Part shown: piece by piece, positions 20,634 through 31,719 of the stretch
Layout: each line of letters begins with the position of its first letter
Position numbering within the stretch: position 1 is the first letter of the stretch
Assembly: GCA_012976225.1 (NCBI GenBank)
Contig: JAAVVG010000006.1
Location: forward strand, 1 to 64,000
Direction of reading: 5' to 3'
DNA from: Golubevia sp. BC0850
Taxonomy: Eukaryota; Basidiomycota; Exobasidiomycetes; Golubeviales; Golubeviaceae
Length of the DNA stretch: 64,000 nucleotides
Made by a program: the position numbers and the translations under genes
The notes under the pieces: model-generated
Told to the model about the DNA's origin: nothing
Databases searched by the model: none
Seen by the model: only the letters and a program-made list of their open reading frames with translations

Positions 20634-23325
20634 ATGATCAGACTAACGAGGTTTCTCTCGCTTCTCATTTGCATTGGAGTTCTGAGCTCTCAGTTAGTAA
20701 ACGTCTCCGCTAATGGTGGGTATCCTTTCGAACTCGAATGAAATCAAAGACCTTTTGCTGACCATCTCAAAACCTTTGACTTTCCTCCAGATTGTGACGT
20801 TCGTGTCTGGATCAGATCTGAAGACCTCCGTCCAAATTCGATAATCGAAGGCGATGTCCGGATCTACAACAACTTGACATCTCGTTCTCCAGAGCGATGC
20901 GAAATTGTCTCATGGTCTTTAGGCTTACGCTTGAAGGAGAGAGCCGGCATACAATTTTTGACTCCAAAACCTCCACGTCCACTTCCACCTCTAGGTCTCA
21001 ACTTGACTACTCCTGTTAAAAATGAAGAAGATCTGACTTTCGAATCCGACCAAATGACGTTCGGGGGAATCAGAGAGACCGTCAGAGATGAACGTCGTGA
21101 ATTGAAGAAACAATGGGACTTGGAGCTGGAAAGATGGGAAGAGAAATCAAGAGAATGGGAGAGCAAGGCTTATCGTGCCATCGCGAATGAAAAGACAGTT
21201 TTTGAATCTTTCTTGGAGATGGGAAAGCCTGAGCATAGAATCGGGGATGGTGAGTAGAAGTACTGTGGAAATCAGTGCAGATCTTCCAGCTCAAAGGTTG
21301 AAACTGACTGAAAACTCGGCCTCTTTCTCTTACGTAGGTGTGCCAATTCAGCATCAGATCAGTAGCTTTGGACTAGGGACTGGATCGACTAACTTCCCTG
21401 CAAGAGAGAGCTACTCGCGGATTGATTATCTTCCCACGCTTTCATTTGTGAGTGGAACTTCGCAGACACATTTCTCAAGGCGAGAATTAATTCTAGTTCT
21501 TTCTCATCTCTAACCCACAGCTCAAAGCTCCAGTAGAATCTGATCTTCACTACTTCGCAAGTGTCAGACTCGCCAACGGTACCAGCTTCGAGGTGTACGC
21601 TGGGTCTGCCACTTTTCTTCCTTTGCCAGGCACTGAAGTTGGACTTTTACGTTCCCGTTCCCGAGATCAAGACTCCGATTCTCCCAGCTGTAAGCTGAAT
21701 CTCACTTTGACAGAGAAATGCAAGAAATTACGATCTAGTCCGGAATATGAATATGGAGGAGAAAATCCTAAGACTCCAAAGTGTCAAGATCAAAGAGAGG
21801 ACCAGAAATGGAAGGTGGAACTCGAGTTGCCTTCTGAGGGAGACTTGGTTCAAGGTTGGTTTCTGTTCGATCGCTGGCTTTTGAGAAAGGATTCAGCTCA
21901 CAGACTGACCAACGAAACTTTTTTAACCTCACAGGTCGTACCTACACTCTCAAAGGAAGACTAATCGCCCCGCCAAGCTCGAGCGATGTGCCAGCTACTT
22001 TAGCTGTCTCTCTTCGAACTCAGAGCTACTCTCGCTGGGCGGTTCAGACTTTTACGGAAACAAAGGATGAAGACGGAGCTTTCGGTGTTGATCTCAGCGA
22101 TGACGTTCACTTTGGTATCAATTCAGATGGTTCTGATGTGCTAGAGAACGTCATCAAAGCAATCAAAGGTCTATCAAGATACACATACTCCACGCCCCAA
22201 AGTGAAAGTACCTCAAAGATCGAGAAACTTCTGGAGAAGGAGCCAAATCCGAACTCAAACGACGAGATTCTTCTTGAAGCTGGAGACTTCGGACGGGATT
22301 CCTGGGACTATGTTTCCGGAACTTCTCGTTTTTATTCGTTTGAACGACAATTGGAAGATGTAATTACAGATCTAGTAGGCAATTCTGCTTCCAAGTCATA
22401 TGATTTCCAGCTCAACACTCCAATCCCTGACGACGCTTTTCCAACCCTCAACTCAAGCATTTCAGCCGTTGCTTCTTCTCTCAAATTCAATCTCAAGAGC
22501 ATCAAAGCTGAAAAACTAGCTTGTCTACGCCTAAGGAAGCTCAAGAAGGAGGGAACCGCATCGGAACAAGACGAACTCCTCAACTGCGACTCTTCCGATG
22601 AAACCTACGCGGATTTCCATCAGGAGCTCTCCGACTGGGTCACAGGTCATCTGAAGTGGAAGAGTCTCACTCAACTTTGGGAGAAGGTCTTCGTCGGGGA
22701 TTCTGAGGGTGCTTGTAAGTGGGGTTGTCTGGATCCAGATCTAGAGACCACTCGTCATGTTGGTCACACGGAAGTGAGAGTGACACCGAAGATCTGGTCT
22801 CAACCAAAGAGATCTAGAGGATTGGATGAGAAACTTTCTAGAAGCGGACTTTGGAATTCGAAGTATCCTCCTTTTCATTATTCGGAGGAAAGTAACTATG
22901 CAAGAGCTCCCTTCTTCGTTCAAGGATCTGAAGGGGAACTTTCAAAAGCGGTGGATCTACTGGTTGAGGAGAGCCAACTTCATCAATCGATTCGAAAGTC
23001 TGGATCTTCAATCAAACCTTCTGATCCCACTCATCTGGACGCTTTACTTCCAGTACTAGATAGTGTCTCACTTTCTAGTACCACCGCCGAATCATTCGGA
23101 ACGGACGAGTGGATGAGAAAGGAGATGGGAGTCGACTACGACCCAGACGATGAAGACTATGTTTTTGCTCCAAAGATCATTCGTCTTCAAGACCGTAAGC
23201 TATTGGGACCTCTGCTTCATCATGTTGAAGTGACCCATGGGTCTGGATCATCCGATATCGGACTCAGTTGGTATGAGAATGTCATGCTGAAGATCGTGGA
23301 GGAGAGAATGCAAGGAGATAGTTGA
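20634..23325 (+). CDS. large protein with signal peptide and arrestin-like N-terminal region
   Basis: Predicted exons 20634-20715, 20791-21249, 21338-21447, 21521-21854 and 21935-23325 give 791 residues with matching phases. Residues 1-26 form a classic signal peptide (MIRLTRFLSLLICIGVLSSQ), cleaved probably near VSA-ND, so the protein should enter the secretory route. The next segment (LRPNSIIEGDVRIYNN, then SWSLGLRLKERAG) has the spacing of the first strands of an arrestin fold, and RTYTLKGRLIAPP (near residue 330) resembles the start of a second beta domain. A charged coiled-coil segment rich in Arg, Glu and Trp lies near residues 115-150. The second half is acidic and has no motif I know. 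Possible N-glycosylation sites (NLT, NGT) occur. Arrestin family proteins are normally cytosolic, so the signal peptide is odd. Alternative: an unrelated beta-sandwich secreted or vacuolar protein. Confidence 0.75.
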
Positions 23326-23388
23326 TGTCGCCTATTGTATCGACGAGACCCTTTTCAGTGTTATTGGAAAAATTAGCGAACTCAATCA

Positions 23389-24001
23389 TTAGACTGGTTC
23401 AATTGAGCGAGTGAAGTAATACAGGAGCATGTCGAGCTTTTTGGGGCAACGCCCTTTGGGTTCTCTGCTCGATGCCCCAACAAAGGTGGAAGGAGCAATT
23501 GCAACCAAGTAAGTCAAGACAGGAGGCTGATCCTGCTCAAAATACTTGGTGCCCTCGATCGTTTCAGCTGTTCCACCCATAACCATGTCCTTTGTACTTG
23601 AATTCTCTGTAGAGTTCTCATCAAGTTTTAATAATTCCCCATCTTTCCCCCAGATCTTCGCTATAAATGCACCCACAGTATCTCTATTCAAATTTGATAA
23701 ATCCTCTCTTTGCTATTCGATAAACTTGCAGAAGAAGACCAGAGAAGGGCAGAAGATTTTTTGGATTCAAGGAGATACTAGAGAGAACGTTCTGTTTTGG
23801 AGTCGAGAGGTTTTGTTTGCTGGGAGACTGCAATTTGATTTTTGAAATGTGGAAATACAGAATTGACTATTTCTTTTCCCTCCAACTTCTCAAAAGGTAA
23901 ATTAGGGCGGAGAACACAAGTGGGACTTGAGTAGATGAGGGAGTTGATGCAAGATTGAGCAAGGGGACTTTGTGTTGGACTCACAGACCACACGAAGACA
24001 T
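23389..24001 (-). CDS. small three-exon gene, product unknown (129 residues)
   Basis: An ATG at 24001 opens a 17-base exon ending in a GTGAGT donor (23985); exon 2 is 23827-23779 and exon 3 is 23712-23389. All phases fit and the donors and acceptors are good, which supports a real gene. The product starts MSSCGLLPANKTSRLQ, continues LNRDTVGAFIAKIWGKDGEL and ends DMLLYYFTRSIEPV. It is mixed alpha/beta in character, with one hydrophobic stretch (VLTYLVAIAPSTFVG), and has no signal peptide or known motif. It converges on the arrestin-like gene with about 60 bp between stops. The open frame of the last exon is the best supported part. Confidence 0.5.
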
Positions 24002-25409
24002 TTTTTCAGTTCTGTAGGATCCGAAGAGGTTCTATATCTTCTTCGAGAGAGTAGAGACGACTCAAAGAGAGTCATTCGCGGTTGACCAACGTTTATAAGA
24101 CGTGAGGGACAAGTTGAAATTGAAAATTCGAGGGATCCAGAGGAAGTTCAAATTGGTACTTGCAAAGAAATCTTGATTGGCTTTCAACAAAGCGAAAGCG
24201 TATTTGAACCAATGTTTTGGTCAGTCAGGGAAAGGAGGGGTCGAGAAAAGGGCGGAAAACATCTCTTCATCAACAAGGTTGGATCATCTCTCTCTCTCTC
24301 TCTTGCTTGACATTCTCACTAACCACGGCCACTTGACTTGATAGCTGCAATAAAAATACGTCAGTTAACAATAATGAAAATATAATAGTGTACACGGCAG
24401 AGAATATTTCAGTAGTTTAGAGAAAAAGCACCAGGATCATTCTGAAACTGAAAGTCGAGACCTCCTCAGGAAGATTGTCAATTGGAGGGACTGCTTTGTC
24501 TTGAGAGTTTTCGATTCCTCCGACTATCTAGTTCCTCAATTTGGCTCTTAGCCCATGTCAGACTTGTCCCCTGAATGGGAATCTGAATGGGTCTGACGAG
24601 GAAAAATCGGACGCTGATTGTAGTTCCCTTTCTAGGTCATACTCTCCATCAGCTATAATGAAACTAATTTTGTTCTCTACTGACTGAGCCTCTGGAAGGT
24701 GATTAGAGAGAGAGGTCCAAAGAGAGCAGCAAGGATGACTTCTTTCTTTTCCACGTCCAACGCTTCCTTTTTCCCTTCGAAAACGAGCCTAAGCAAGTAC
24801 CGGTTCGCGCCAACTCCTCTTTAAGCAGGGCTGAGGATTCCATAGATTCCCTTCTAAAAAGCCTGAAGGGTCCATAGACCCTTCTTTACTGCCTAAAGAA
24901 GCAGCGTTGAAAAATTAGTTTTCTTCTCCCGCTGTTCCCTCCTTCAAGCCTTGGATGCTGTTAGGTTGAAGGTTTTGAGAGAGAAAAGCGTTATGAGCAC
25001 TTCTTTTTGGACCGAGATTCGAAGAAGAGAAGAGGTAGAAGGAGAAATAGAAGATCCCACCCTACTAGGAGTCTGAGAAGCTCTAGCTTTGTCTAAAGAA
25101 TGCTTTTCTTTGTTTTCATTCTTCGGACGAGGAATCTCCTTGACCACTTCGGGGAAATGGCGGTGGGAGTCGCTGATATCGAATGCAGAATATGCAAATG
25201 AATGTCAAGCAAATCTTGTTCACAAAGTTCAGACCATATCGAATTTAACGAATCGAATTGATGAAAGGATAAGTGCATTTGGAAAGTTTTTGTGGTTTTT
25301 TAAGCTCATGGTAACGGGGAATCCATTTAAGGTGAATCAAGATAGAGAAAAACATTGACTGAGCCTATCCGGATGTTAATTTGAATCTCCCACACATCTA
25401 ACAACAAAC
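24002..25409. other. gene-poor stretch, 1.4 kb
   Basis: No convincing coding frame. It contains a TC dinucleotide run (24287-24303), an AT-rich patch near 24350-24420 and a perfect 8-bp hairpin near 24865. Promoter sequence for the small gene on the left is expected at its left end. Confidence 0.5.
24865..24884. repeat. perfect 8-bp inverted repeat with a 4-base loop
   Basis: GAAGGGTC and GACCCTTC flank CATA. A similar but diverged TCCATAGA segment lies 30 bases upstream (24839-24846). Function unknown; it is not in a gene. Confidence 0.7.
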
Positions 25410-25514
25410 GGAGCTTTGCTCGAGTGGTTAAGAGGCAGTGTTTAGGATATCACTAATTCCTTAGAAATAGTCTTAAATCCGCTGTTTGCAAGGGTTCGAA
25501 TCCCTTAGGCTTCA
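25410..25514 (+). tRNA. intron-containing tRNA, probably Leu (anticodon UAG), with an odd fold
   Basis: Acceptor strands GGAGCTT and AGGCTTC pair with two G-U pairs, with discriminator A. The D arm (A box CGAGTGG) and T arm (AAGGG, TTCGAAT, CCCTT) are standard. The stem CAGTG (25436-25440) is followed by TT, TAG and G. If the 3' half of the stem is CGCTG (about 25481-25485), an intron of roughly 33 bases is removed and only five bases (TTTGC) are left for the variable arm, which is too short for leucine. If it is CACTA (about 25451-25455), the anticodon loop is three bases too long and the variable arm becomes very long. The sequence TGCAAGGGTTCGAATCCCTT matches fungal tRNA-Leu(UAG). Isotype is therefore less sure than the tRNA call; a tRNA pseudogene is possible. 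Confidence 0.75.
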
Positions 25515-25517
25515 TAC

Positions 25518-25522
25518 TTTTT
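25518..25522 (+). terminator. pol III terminator after the second tRNA
   Basis: Five T residues start four bases after the predicted 3' end. Confidence 0.6.
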
Positions 25523-26725
25523 CCCACGTGAAAGGCGGCGTCACTTTTGTCCTTTTACCCTTTGCACATCTGCGTCCCCTTCCTTTTACGATTCTGTATC
25601 TCATACCCCTCCTTTTACTATCCCGTACTTAAACTCTGTTCTAGTGAATTGAAGAGGGTTGAGACTTTTTGCTTTCAGCAGTGAGACACTGTTCCAGTAC
25701 AGTAACCTTAGTTGCCGCGTGTTTCACATACTAGTTTAGGGCCACTGTGGCTTCTCAAATGATCATCAGACCGATTTGAAATCATGAGAGAAAGTCCAAG
25801 TGACAACTGATATGAAGGGGCCCGAAGGTGAAATGACCCCGTCTTCCTTCGTTTGACAGTTAAACGTTTGGGAGTTAAAATTGGGATGACTCTACCTTTT
25901 AACACAACTCTTTCATTGAGATTATTTTCCGACCTCAGATTTCATCACAGATGACTCCTCAGAGAAAGGCATAACTTGGAGAAAGCGAGGTACTGCTGTT
26001 ACCACAAGCGACAAGCCCCAGCCTCTTCGGACAAAGGGTTACTCCTCGCTTTACTGAGAACAAAATTAGAACCTTCTCATGTTAGAGATATCTTTTGGTC
26101 TGTCTTTTGAAGCTGAAACATCCTCTATCTGAGACTTTTACCAGTCTTTCTCCATGAGGTTTGAGAAGTCTTTGACTCTGATCCAAGATCTAGCCCCTGG
26201 TGGAGGTCCACCCTTGAGTGGTTTCCTTCCTTTTCTCGCCTTCCAAGGGTCTGCTCTCACAGAATATTGTGAATTATCAAATCCAGAGCATTTCCTCAAG
26301 GTAGCTCTGGACTAAGTAAAGGAAGAGTGGCCTGGAAGAGCCAGTCTGTGTCAACATCTTATCTTGACTCACGATCAGCTTGTCTGTAGCTGAAACTCTA
26401 TTTTAGTACCCTGGTTAGAGAATGTTTTGCCATTCAACAAACTCCCAGAGGTTTTGGGAAGTTCAATACCGCTGATATTGAGACCAAGGCCTCCAAAGCT
26501 AACCCACATTCTTGCATCATCGCCTTCTTTTGACTAAGTAGCTATGCTTCCCTCTCCTTCTCCTTGATGTTCTGTGTCTTTTGTTCCGACTTCACTCTCA
26601 TTTGTTTCGCCTGGCCCCTTGCCTTCACCTTCGAGGTTGGGCAAACAGATGGTGCGGAGCTTGAGAGAATCGTCAATCTTTTTGCTGGACCCATCACGCA
26701 GCCCTTTGCCCTCTCATCTTCAATC
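25523..26725. other. gene-poor stretch, 1.2 kb
   Basis: Only short frames with stops in all phases. No RNA gene, repeat or mobile element could be recognised. It may hold old, unreadable transposon sequence, but nothing shows it. Confidence 0.45.
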
Positions 26726-27040
26726 CTATTCTGTTCCTCTTTCTTTGAGATTAATTTTTTTCAGTTCTTGAATTGACTTTGTCACTTGAGATAGCTTGAG
26801 GGTTGGAATTTTGGCCCTCTCCCCTGGAAACAAGCTCATCTTTGACACAAATTCGATCCTAAACGGGGCCTCTTCCCTCTTTTCTTCCTCGAACACAGAA
26901 TTGGTTTTTACCGTGAACTGATGTGGCTGTAGATCCATTTGACGACCGGGGCGAGCTCTAATCAACTCTCTGCAGACGACTCTGAGGAGGGGAGGACAGC
27001 TTGGAATTGGAAGACTCAATGAGCTGAAGAAACGCAACAT
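26726..27040 (-). CDS. possible small protein (104 residues), unknown
   Basis: A frame from the ATG at 27040 encodes a basic, Ser/Leu/Pro-rich start (MLRFFSSLSLPIPS) that resembles a mitochondrial targeting peptide, a basic helix (RVVCRELIRARPGRQ) and a Lys/Glu-rich end. It lies 151 bp from the ATG of the rightward methyltransferase gene, an arrangement suited to a shared promoter. No family recognised. It could be a chance frame; no intron supports it. Confidence 0.35.
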   Translation of the reverse strand: MLRFFSSLSLPIPSCPPLLRVVCRELIRARPGRQMDLQPHQFTVKTNSVFEEEKREEAPFRIEFVSKMSLFPGERAKIPTLKLSQVTKSIQELKKINLKERGTE

Positions 27041-27191
27041 GCATCGAAGAAAGTAAGGTAGGCTGGTTCCAAAAAAAGAATAGAAAAGAGAAGAGGGAAA
27101 GTAGATTCTATGTAAGAAGATCCAGAAGTGAGATGGTGAGAGAATGGTTCTTCCTCTATACGTTCCTCCCACCAATCCTCAACTACTCAAA

Positions 27192-29009
27192 ATGTCGAAA
27201 CAGAAAGTGAGAGTGATCCATCCAACTCCAAACATAAAGAAAGGAGTTTCTTACTGGGAAGATGAAGTAGAAGCAACCGTGAACGGAGTTTTGGGAGGTA
27301 AGTAACATCTCATTCTCTTTCATTCCTCAATCTTCTTCCGCTTTCTGATCTCACCTTACCTCATAATACTTGATACTCTCATCATCTACCAACAGGATTC
27401 GGACTGGGAACGTTGCCTCGAATAGATTCACTTGGATCAAGATCCTTTCTTCTTAGAGTCTTACCTCGATTGAGCAGCATTCCCCCAGCTACTGCTCATC
27501 CAAAGCAATGGTCAGAAGATAGGACGAAACAGAGAGGTGGTCACAGTAGAAGGGCTGTCACTAGAGCCCTTGATTGTGGAGCTGGAGTTGGAAGGGTCAG
27601 CGAGAACACTTTGCTACCTATTGTGGATATTGTACATTTGGTGGAACCGGTAGAGAAAGTGAGTTACAATATGGAATCTTCAAGATGCTTAACGATAATT
27701 GGGTGATCAGGATGGAAGAGGGAGGCAGCAGGAAAAGAGAAAAGGATCAATCAAGCGGGGAGGACAACCTTCTCGAAAGCTAGAAGACAGAATCTTCCCC
27801 TGCATGCCTCTCTGTATCTTTCAAACGGAGGCGTGGTATTGATTGATTCCAGCACCTCCTATCCCCCTGTCATGCAGTTTCTCAAAGAAGCAGCCCGACT
27901 TTCCCCAACTTGGCAACCTCTCAAAAATCCACCCTCTCAAACTCCATTCTCAGCCAGAAAAGCAGCTCATTTCCATTTATCAGTTCTTCAAGATCTAGAT
28001 CCTTCAAAACCTTATTCAACCTCTTCTCCGACTTTCGTTCCACCTCCAACGATTTCTCCCTCCAGACTTCCCACCGACAAGCCCATCTCCTCTGAAACTG
28101 AAGAAGCAGACAAGATCGCCGAGGAATCAGCTTGCTCAAGAGATGAACCTTTAAAGTTTGATGTCATTTGGTGTCAATGGTTATTACAACATGCTTCAGA
28201 CAACGATTTACTGGCATTCTTGAAAAGGGCGAGGAAAGCTTTGAAAGAACCTGAAAATATGGCTGAAGGAATCGAGATTCAGGATTCTTTAAATGTTCCT
28301 CAGAATGAAAGTATGGAAGAGAAGGAATTGAGAATTCGGAAAGCAAAGATTCAGATTGAATTGGATCATGGAGCTGGTGCCATTTTCGTGAAAGAGAATG
28401 TTTGTACTGAGGAAGAGGATGGAACTGAGAGAGTCATTTGGGACGATGAAGACTCTTCGATGACTCGTGAGTATCTCTGCGAAGTTCGAATCGAACACTC
28501 TTCTTTTAAAAGAAGCAGTCCAGCGTAATGAAATGAATTTCTCTGAACTTCCACTTTTCAATCTACACATCATACCTCTCGTTCCCTTCTCCCCCCCCCC
28601 CTCAAACTGTCTCCAAAAAAAACAGGGTGAGTACAGACAGGTCTGAAGCTTTCCATCAGATTCATTTCATTTTGGAGGAGAAGTTGAGCAAGGCGAGGCA
28701 TTTCTCTGAAGTTCTACTTTTCCAATCTGACCTTTCTTCTCCCTCTACTACCAACAGATCTATTCAAGCGTACGAACGAGTCTTTGCCGAAGCCGATCTC
28801 ACAATAATCAGGACTGAAGTGCAACTCGGATTGCCTGAAGGACTCTTCGCTGTCAAAAGGTGAGTTTCTAAAATACTTGAGATTCTCTTCTCTGTTTTGT
28901 GCTTGATCTAGAGATCAGATCTCCACTCCAGAAGACTTCCTCACAATCTTGATCTGCTGCTAGACTGATTTTGCGTCTCTTCCCCTTCTCCAGTTGGGCT
29001 CTCAGGTGA
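27192..29009 (+). CDS. protein N-terminal (Xaa-Pro-Lys) methyltransferase, NTM1/Tae1 family
   Basis: Predicted exons 27192-27297, 27396-27658, 27878-28470, 28758-28859 and 28994-29009 give 359 residues. The enzyme uses S-adenosylmethionine to methylate the alpha-amino group of proteins whose processed N-terminus is X-Pro-Lys, including ribosomal proteins. Family signatures in order: YWEDEVEATVNGVLGGFG near residue 21, the SAM-binding LDCGAGVGRV near 92, HLVEPVEKFL near 115, DVIWCQWLLQHASDNDL in the middle, GAIFVKENVC, the DDEDSSMTR loop, and AEADLTIIRTEVQLGLP near the end, finishing AVKSWALR. A Ser/Pro-rich insert of about 70 residues separates the second and third SAM motifs, making the protein longer than yeast Tae1 (about 230). 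The last coding exon is only 16 bases. Confidence 0.9.
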
Positions 29010-29580
29010 TTCGAGGACAAACCGAACCTTCAGAATTAGACGATTTCGATCATGACTCACTCCCTCGACTTAACATCGAACTCCTATCTTTGTCGATCAG
29101 CAACCTGTATCACGTTCTCTCTTCACACATAAAATAGGACTCATTTCTAGAGGGCGTTACAACGACGCAAGGTGTTACTGCTTGAGCTTTCGAGTGCTGC
29201 TGTTTTCGTAATTGATCGGATCTGGCATTGCGTAGAGTATCTGAAAATGTGGGGAGAACAAATCTTGAAGGAGGTAGAGAGAAACAGAATGAAAGCCACG
29301 ACAAGAGGAAGCCTTGATAGGAAAGAGCTGACGCCGAGACAAAATGAAGATGGTAGGGGAGGAAGGATGGATGATCATGGTTACTGGGAGAGGTTGCGCG
29401 AGATTTGAGATTGAAGAGCTCGGAAAGATTGTAGGAGAATAGGAGAAGCAGGAGGTAAGAGAGCCTGAAGAACTACATTTGAAACAGATAGAATTGAAGT
29501 GAGTTATTGGCAATATCTAGAAACCATTGAACTTGACGGATTTCGAACCAGCAAAAGAACTTTGAATCTTCAAGATATTT
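29010..29580. other. convergent intergenic region
   Basis: Lies between the convergent methyltransferase and CTLH genes. Overlapping short frames on both strands show no coding character. Confidence 0.5.
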
Positions 29581-31624
29581 CTACCTTTCTGCCAAAAATG
29601 ATTTCAAATCCCAACGAGGAAGTACCTGTTGAATAACACAAGGCAATCGAGGTGGGAAGAACATGATGTCAACAAAGTAGATCGAAACCTCTCGCTCCTT
29701 TCCAAGAAAGACAAAAAGCAGAAACTCACCTTCCCTCCCTTCTTCCCTTCCTTCCAACCCTCACTACTGGGCAAGCTGTTCAAAATCTCATCCCCAATCG
29801 GAACTTCGATCCCTTCGGAATGCAATTGATTCCAAACAAAAGTGTTTTGTCTGACTGCTGATTCGATTAAAGGTTGAGAAGGTCTACCTAATCGGACTAT
29901 TGATTTGATGTCATTTGTTTCCATCCGAAAGAGGATAGAGAAGAGAAGTAGGTGGGAAACAGTAAGAAGTCAATTGCCAAGAACACTTTCATATTCCTTT
30001 TCTGTAAATTTCCAAAACCTCAAACCTATCTCCTTCCGCCATTGTCAGATATTCTGTCAAAGCCTTATCAGTTCTTGCAATACTCACACATGATAGCACT
30101 ATTAATCTGTTCAGCCAAAGCAACTCTCCTAGTCTGATCCAAATATTTCCTAACCGGACTTTTTTCCAAATCAGTGTAAGCCAAAAGAGCGGTTACGTTT
30201 TCCAATTCCTTCAAATACATAGCTCTCCAATGATTTCCCAAAAGTTTCTGAACGTTTGTAAAGAGAGTTTGAGCTAAAGAAAGGGAAGAGAAAACGTTTG
30301 GATTCATTCCAACACCATTACCAGTACCATTACTATTACTATTTGAAGTTGGATCATTTTCAGAACCAACAGAACTATAGGTAGAACTTGGAGCTGGAGA
30401 AGAAGTTCTTGAAATGCCAGGGATTTGAGTTAAAGAAGGTGGAAGTGGTGAAGGAGAAGAAGTTGAAAATCTTCCAGCTCCATTGGTTTCTAATTTCGAA
30501 GATGCATTCCCATTTGCATTTGAATTGATGTTTGCGTTCAGGTTGGAATTGGAAGTCGAAGAGGTTCGAACACTTTCTATGAAAGCTTGGATCTGTAGAT
30601 TCAGGAATAAATGAGAAGGTTCTAAGGAAGTTGGATTGGCTGGTAAGATTCTTTCGATTTGATCTTTGATACTACTCCCACTACCACTACTGTAGGTCGT
30701 GGTACCATTATCTGACCTTCTGTGAGGATCTGTTGAGTGTTTGGAGGAGGCAGGGTTGGAGGTTTCATTCAGGACTAGAGGGAACTGTTGATTTAATAGA
30801 TCTATGGCTTGACGGATTCGGCCGTTTAGGATATGATCTCGGACATCTGAAGAGAGGAAACAGCAAAGGAGATGTTGTCAGATTGGAGCGATTGAAAGGA
30901 GCATGTGAAGAGGGGGAGGATGTTGAGATAAGGGATGGCAGGCCGAGCAGCTGCTGTCGAAGCCTATCAACGACATCTCTTCAGAGCTTGAATCATAGCT
31001 CAATATCATTTTCACGTAGCTAAAGCTAAGGGGACAGACTGTTCCAGTCCCAGTTTCTCTAGGTATAGTCCAATTTGAAGGGCCTCTATTCCAGGTCTTA
31101 TCTGAGCTACTTTGATTGAGTGATCTACTATTTCCCCTCTCTTTCAAGAAGACAAGCGATTCCCCTGATTATCAATCAATCATCCAATCGATGAATGACT
31201 CACCTTTTCTATACCTAACACTTTGAATCTCCTTTGAACTCAATTCACCAATTTTAGAGGTACCTGCTTGACCCTCTTTCTCCTTCTCCTTCTCCTTCCC
31301 TTTGTGATCGATGGACAGTAGACTATCAACTTCCATTTCGTTCTGCTTTGTGGTAGTAGTAGCAATAGTAGCAGTAGTTGTAGTGGTGGTGGTAGTAGTA
31401 GTTGAACGTAAATCTTGTAAAGCAGCTTGATTTAAAGAGACGCCATCATTTGAGAAGGCAATAGCAGTATCTAAATAACAATTGTGAATCAAGTAGTTTA
31501 GGACTAGTTGCCTCATCTCAGTTGAAGAAGTTGGATTTTCACTTTGGTCTGAAGGAGTTGAAGATTCATCTGCATCTACTTTTGGATGAGGATGGCTGTC
31601 TATGATTGATGGATTGGATGTCAT
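29581..31624 (-). CDS. LisH-CTLH-CRA domain protein (GID/CTLH complex subunit-like)
   Basis: Predicted exons 31624-31204, 30846-30088, 29896-29730 and 29625-29581 give 463 residues with matching phases. A LisH motif is at about 37-62 (RQLVLNYLIHNCYLDTAIAF), a CTLH motif begins at 141 (VRDHILNGRIRQAIDLLNQQ) and a CRA region runs to the C-terminus (LLAYTDLEKSPVRKYL, then a helix VALAEQINSAIM, PSQPLIESAVRQ). This order is shared by Gid8/Twa1 and the C-terminal half of RanBP9/Gid1; no SPRY domain is seen. Such proteins build the CTLH/GID ubiquitin ligase that degrades gluconeogenic enzymes. Long Ser/Asn/Thr tracts, including a run of threonines from an ACN-type repeat near 31340-31410 and an insert in the CRA region, enlarge it beyond Gid8 (about 230 residues). 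Gid8-like or RanBPM-like cannot be decided by eye. Confidence 0.82.
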
Positions 31625-31696
31625 ACTGGATTGAATTGCGGGTAGGTAGTCGGATTGAATAAGAGGATTTAACTTGAACTTGAACTAGGCGAAATG

Positions 31697-31719
31697 AGAG
31701 AGAGAGAGAGAGAGAGAGA
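31697..31719. repeat. AG dinucleotide microsatellite
   Basis: An uninterrupted AG run of about 23 bases lies 70-95 bases upstream of the ATG of the CTLH gene, in its 5' leader or promoter. Confidence 0.9.

Noticed and set aside
20420-20713. 97-codon frame overlapping the secreted arrestin-like gene start
   Set aside because: The alternative frame at 20634 gives a signal peptide that joins in phase to the next exon; the overlapping frame leads nowhere.
31340-31410. Threonine-coding trinucleotide repeat as a separate noncoding repeat
   Set aside because: It stays in frame within the first exon of the CTLH gene and encodes a Thr tract.
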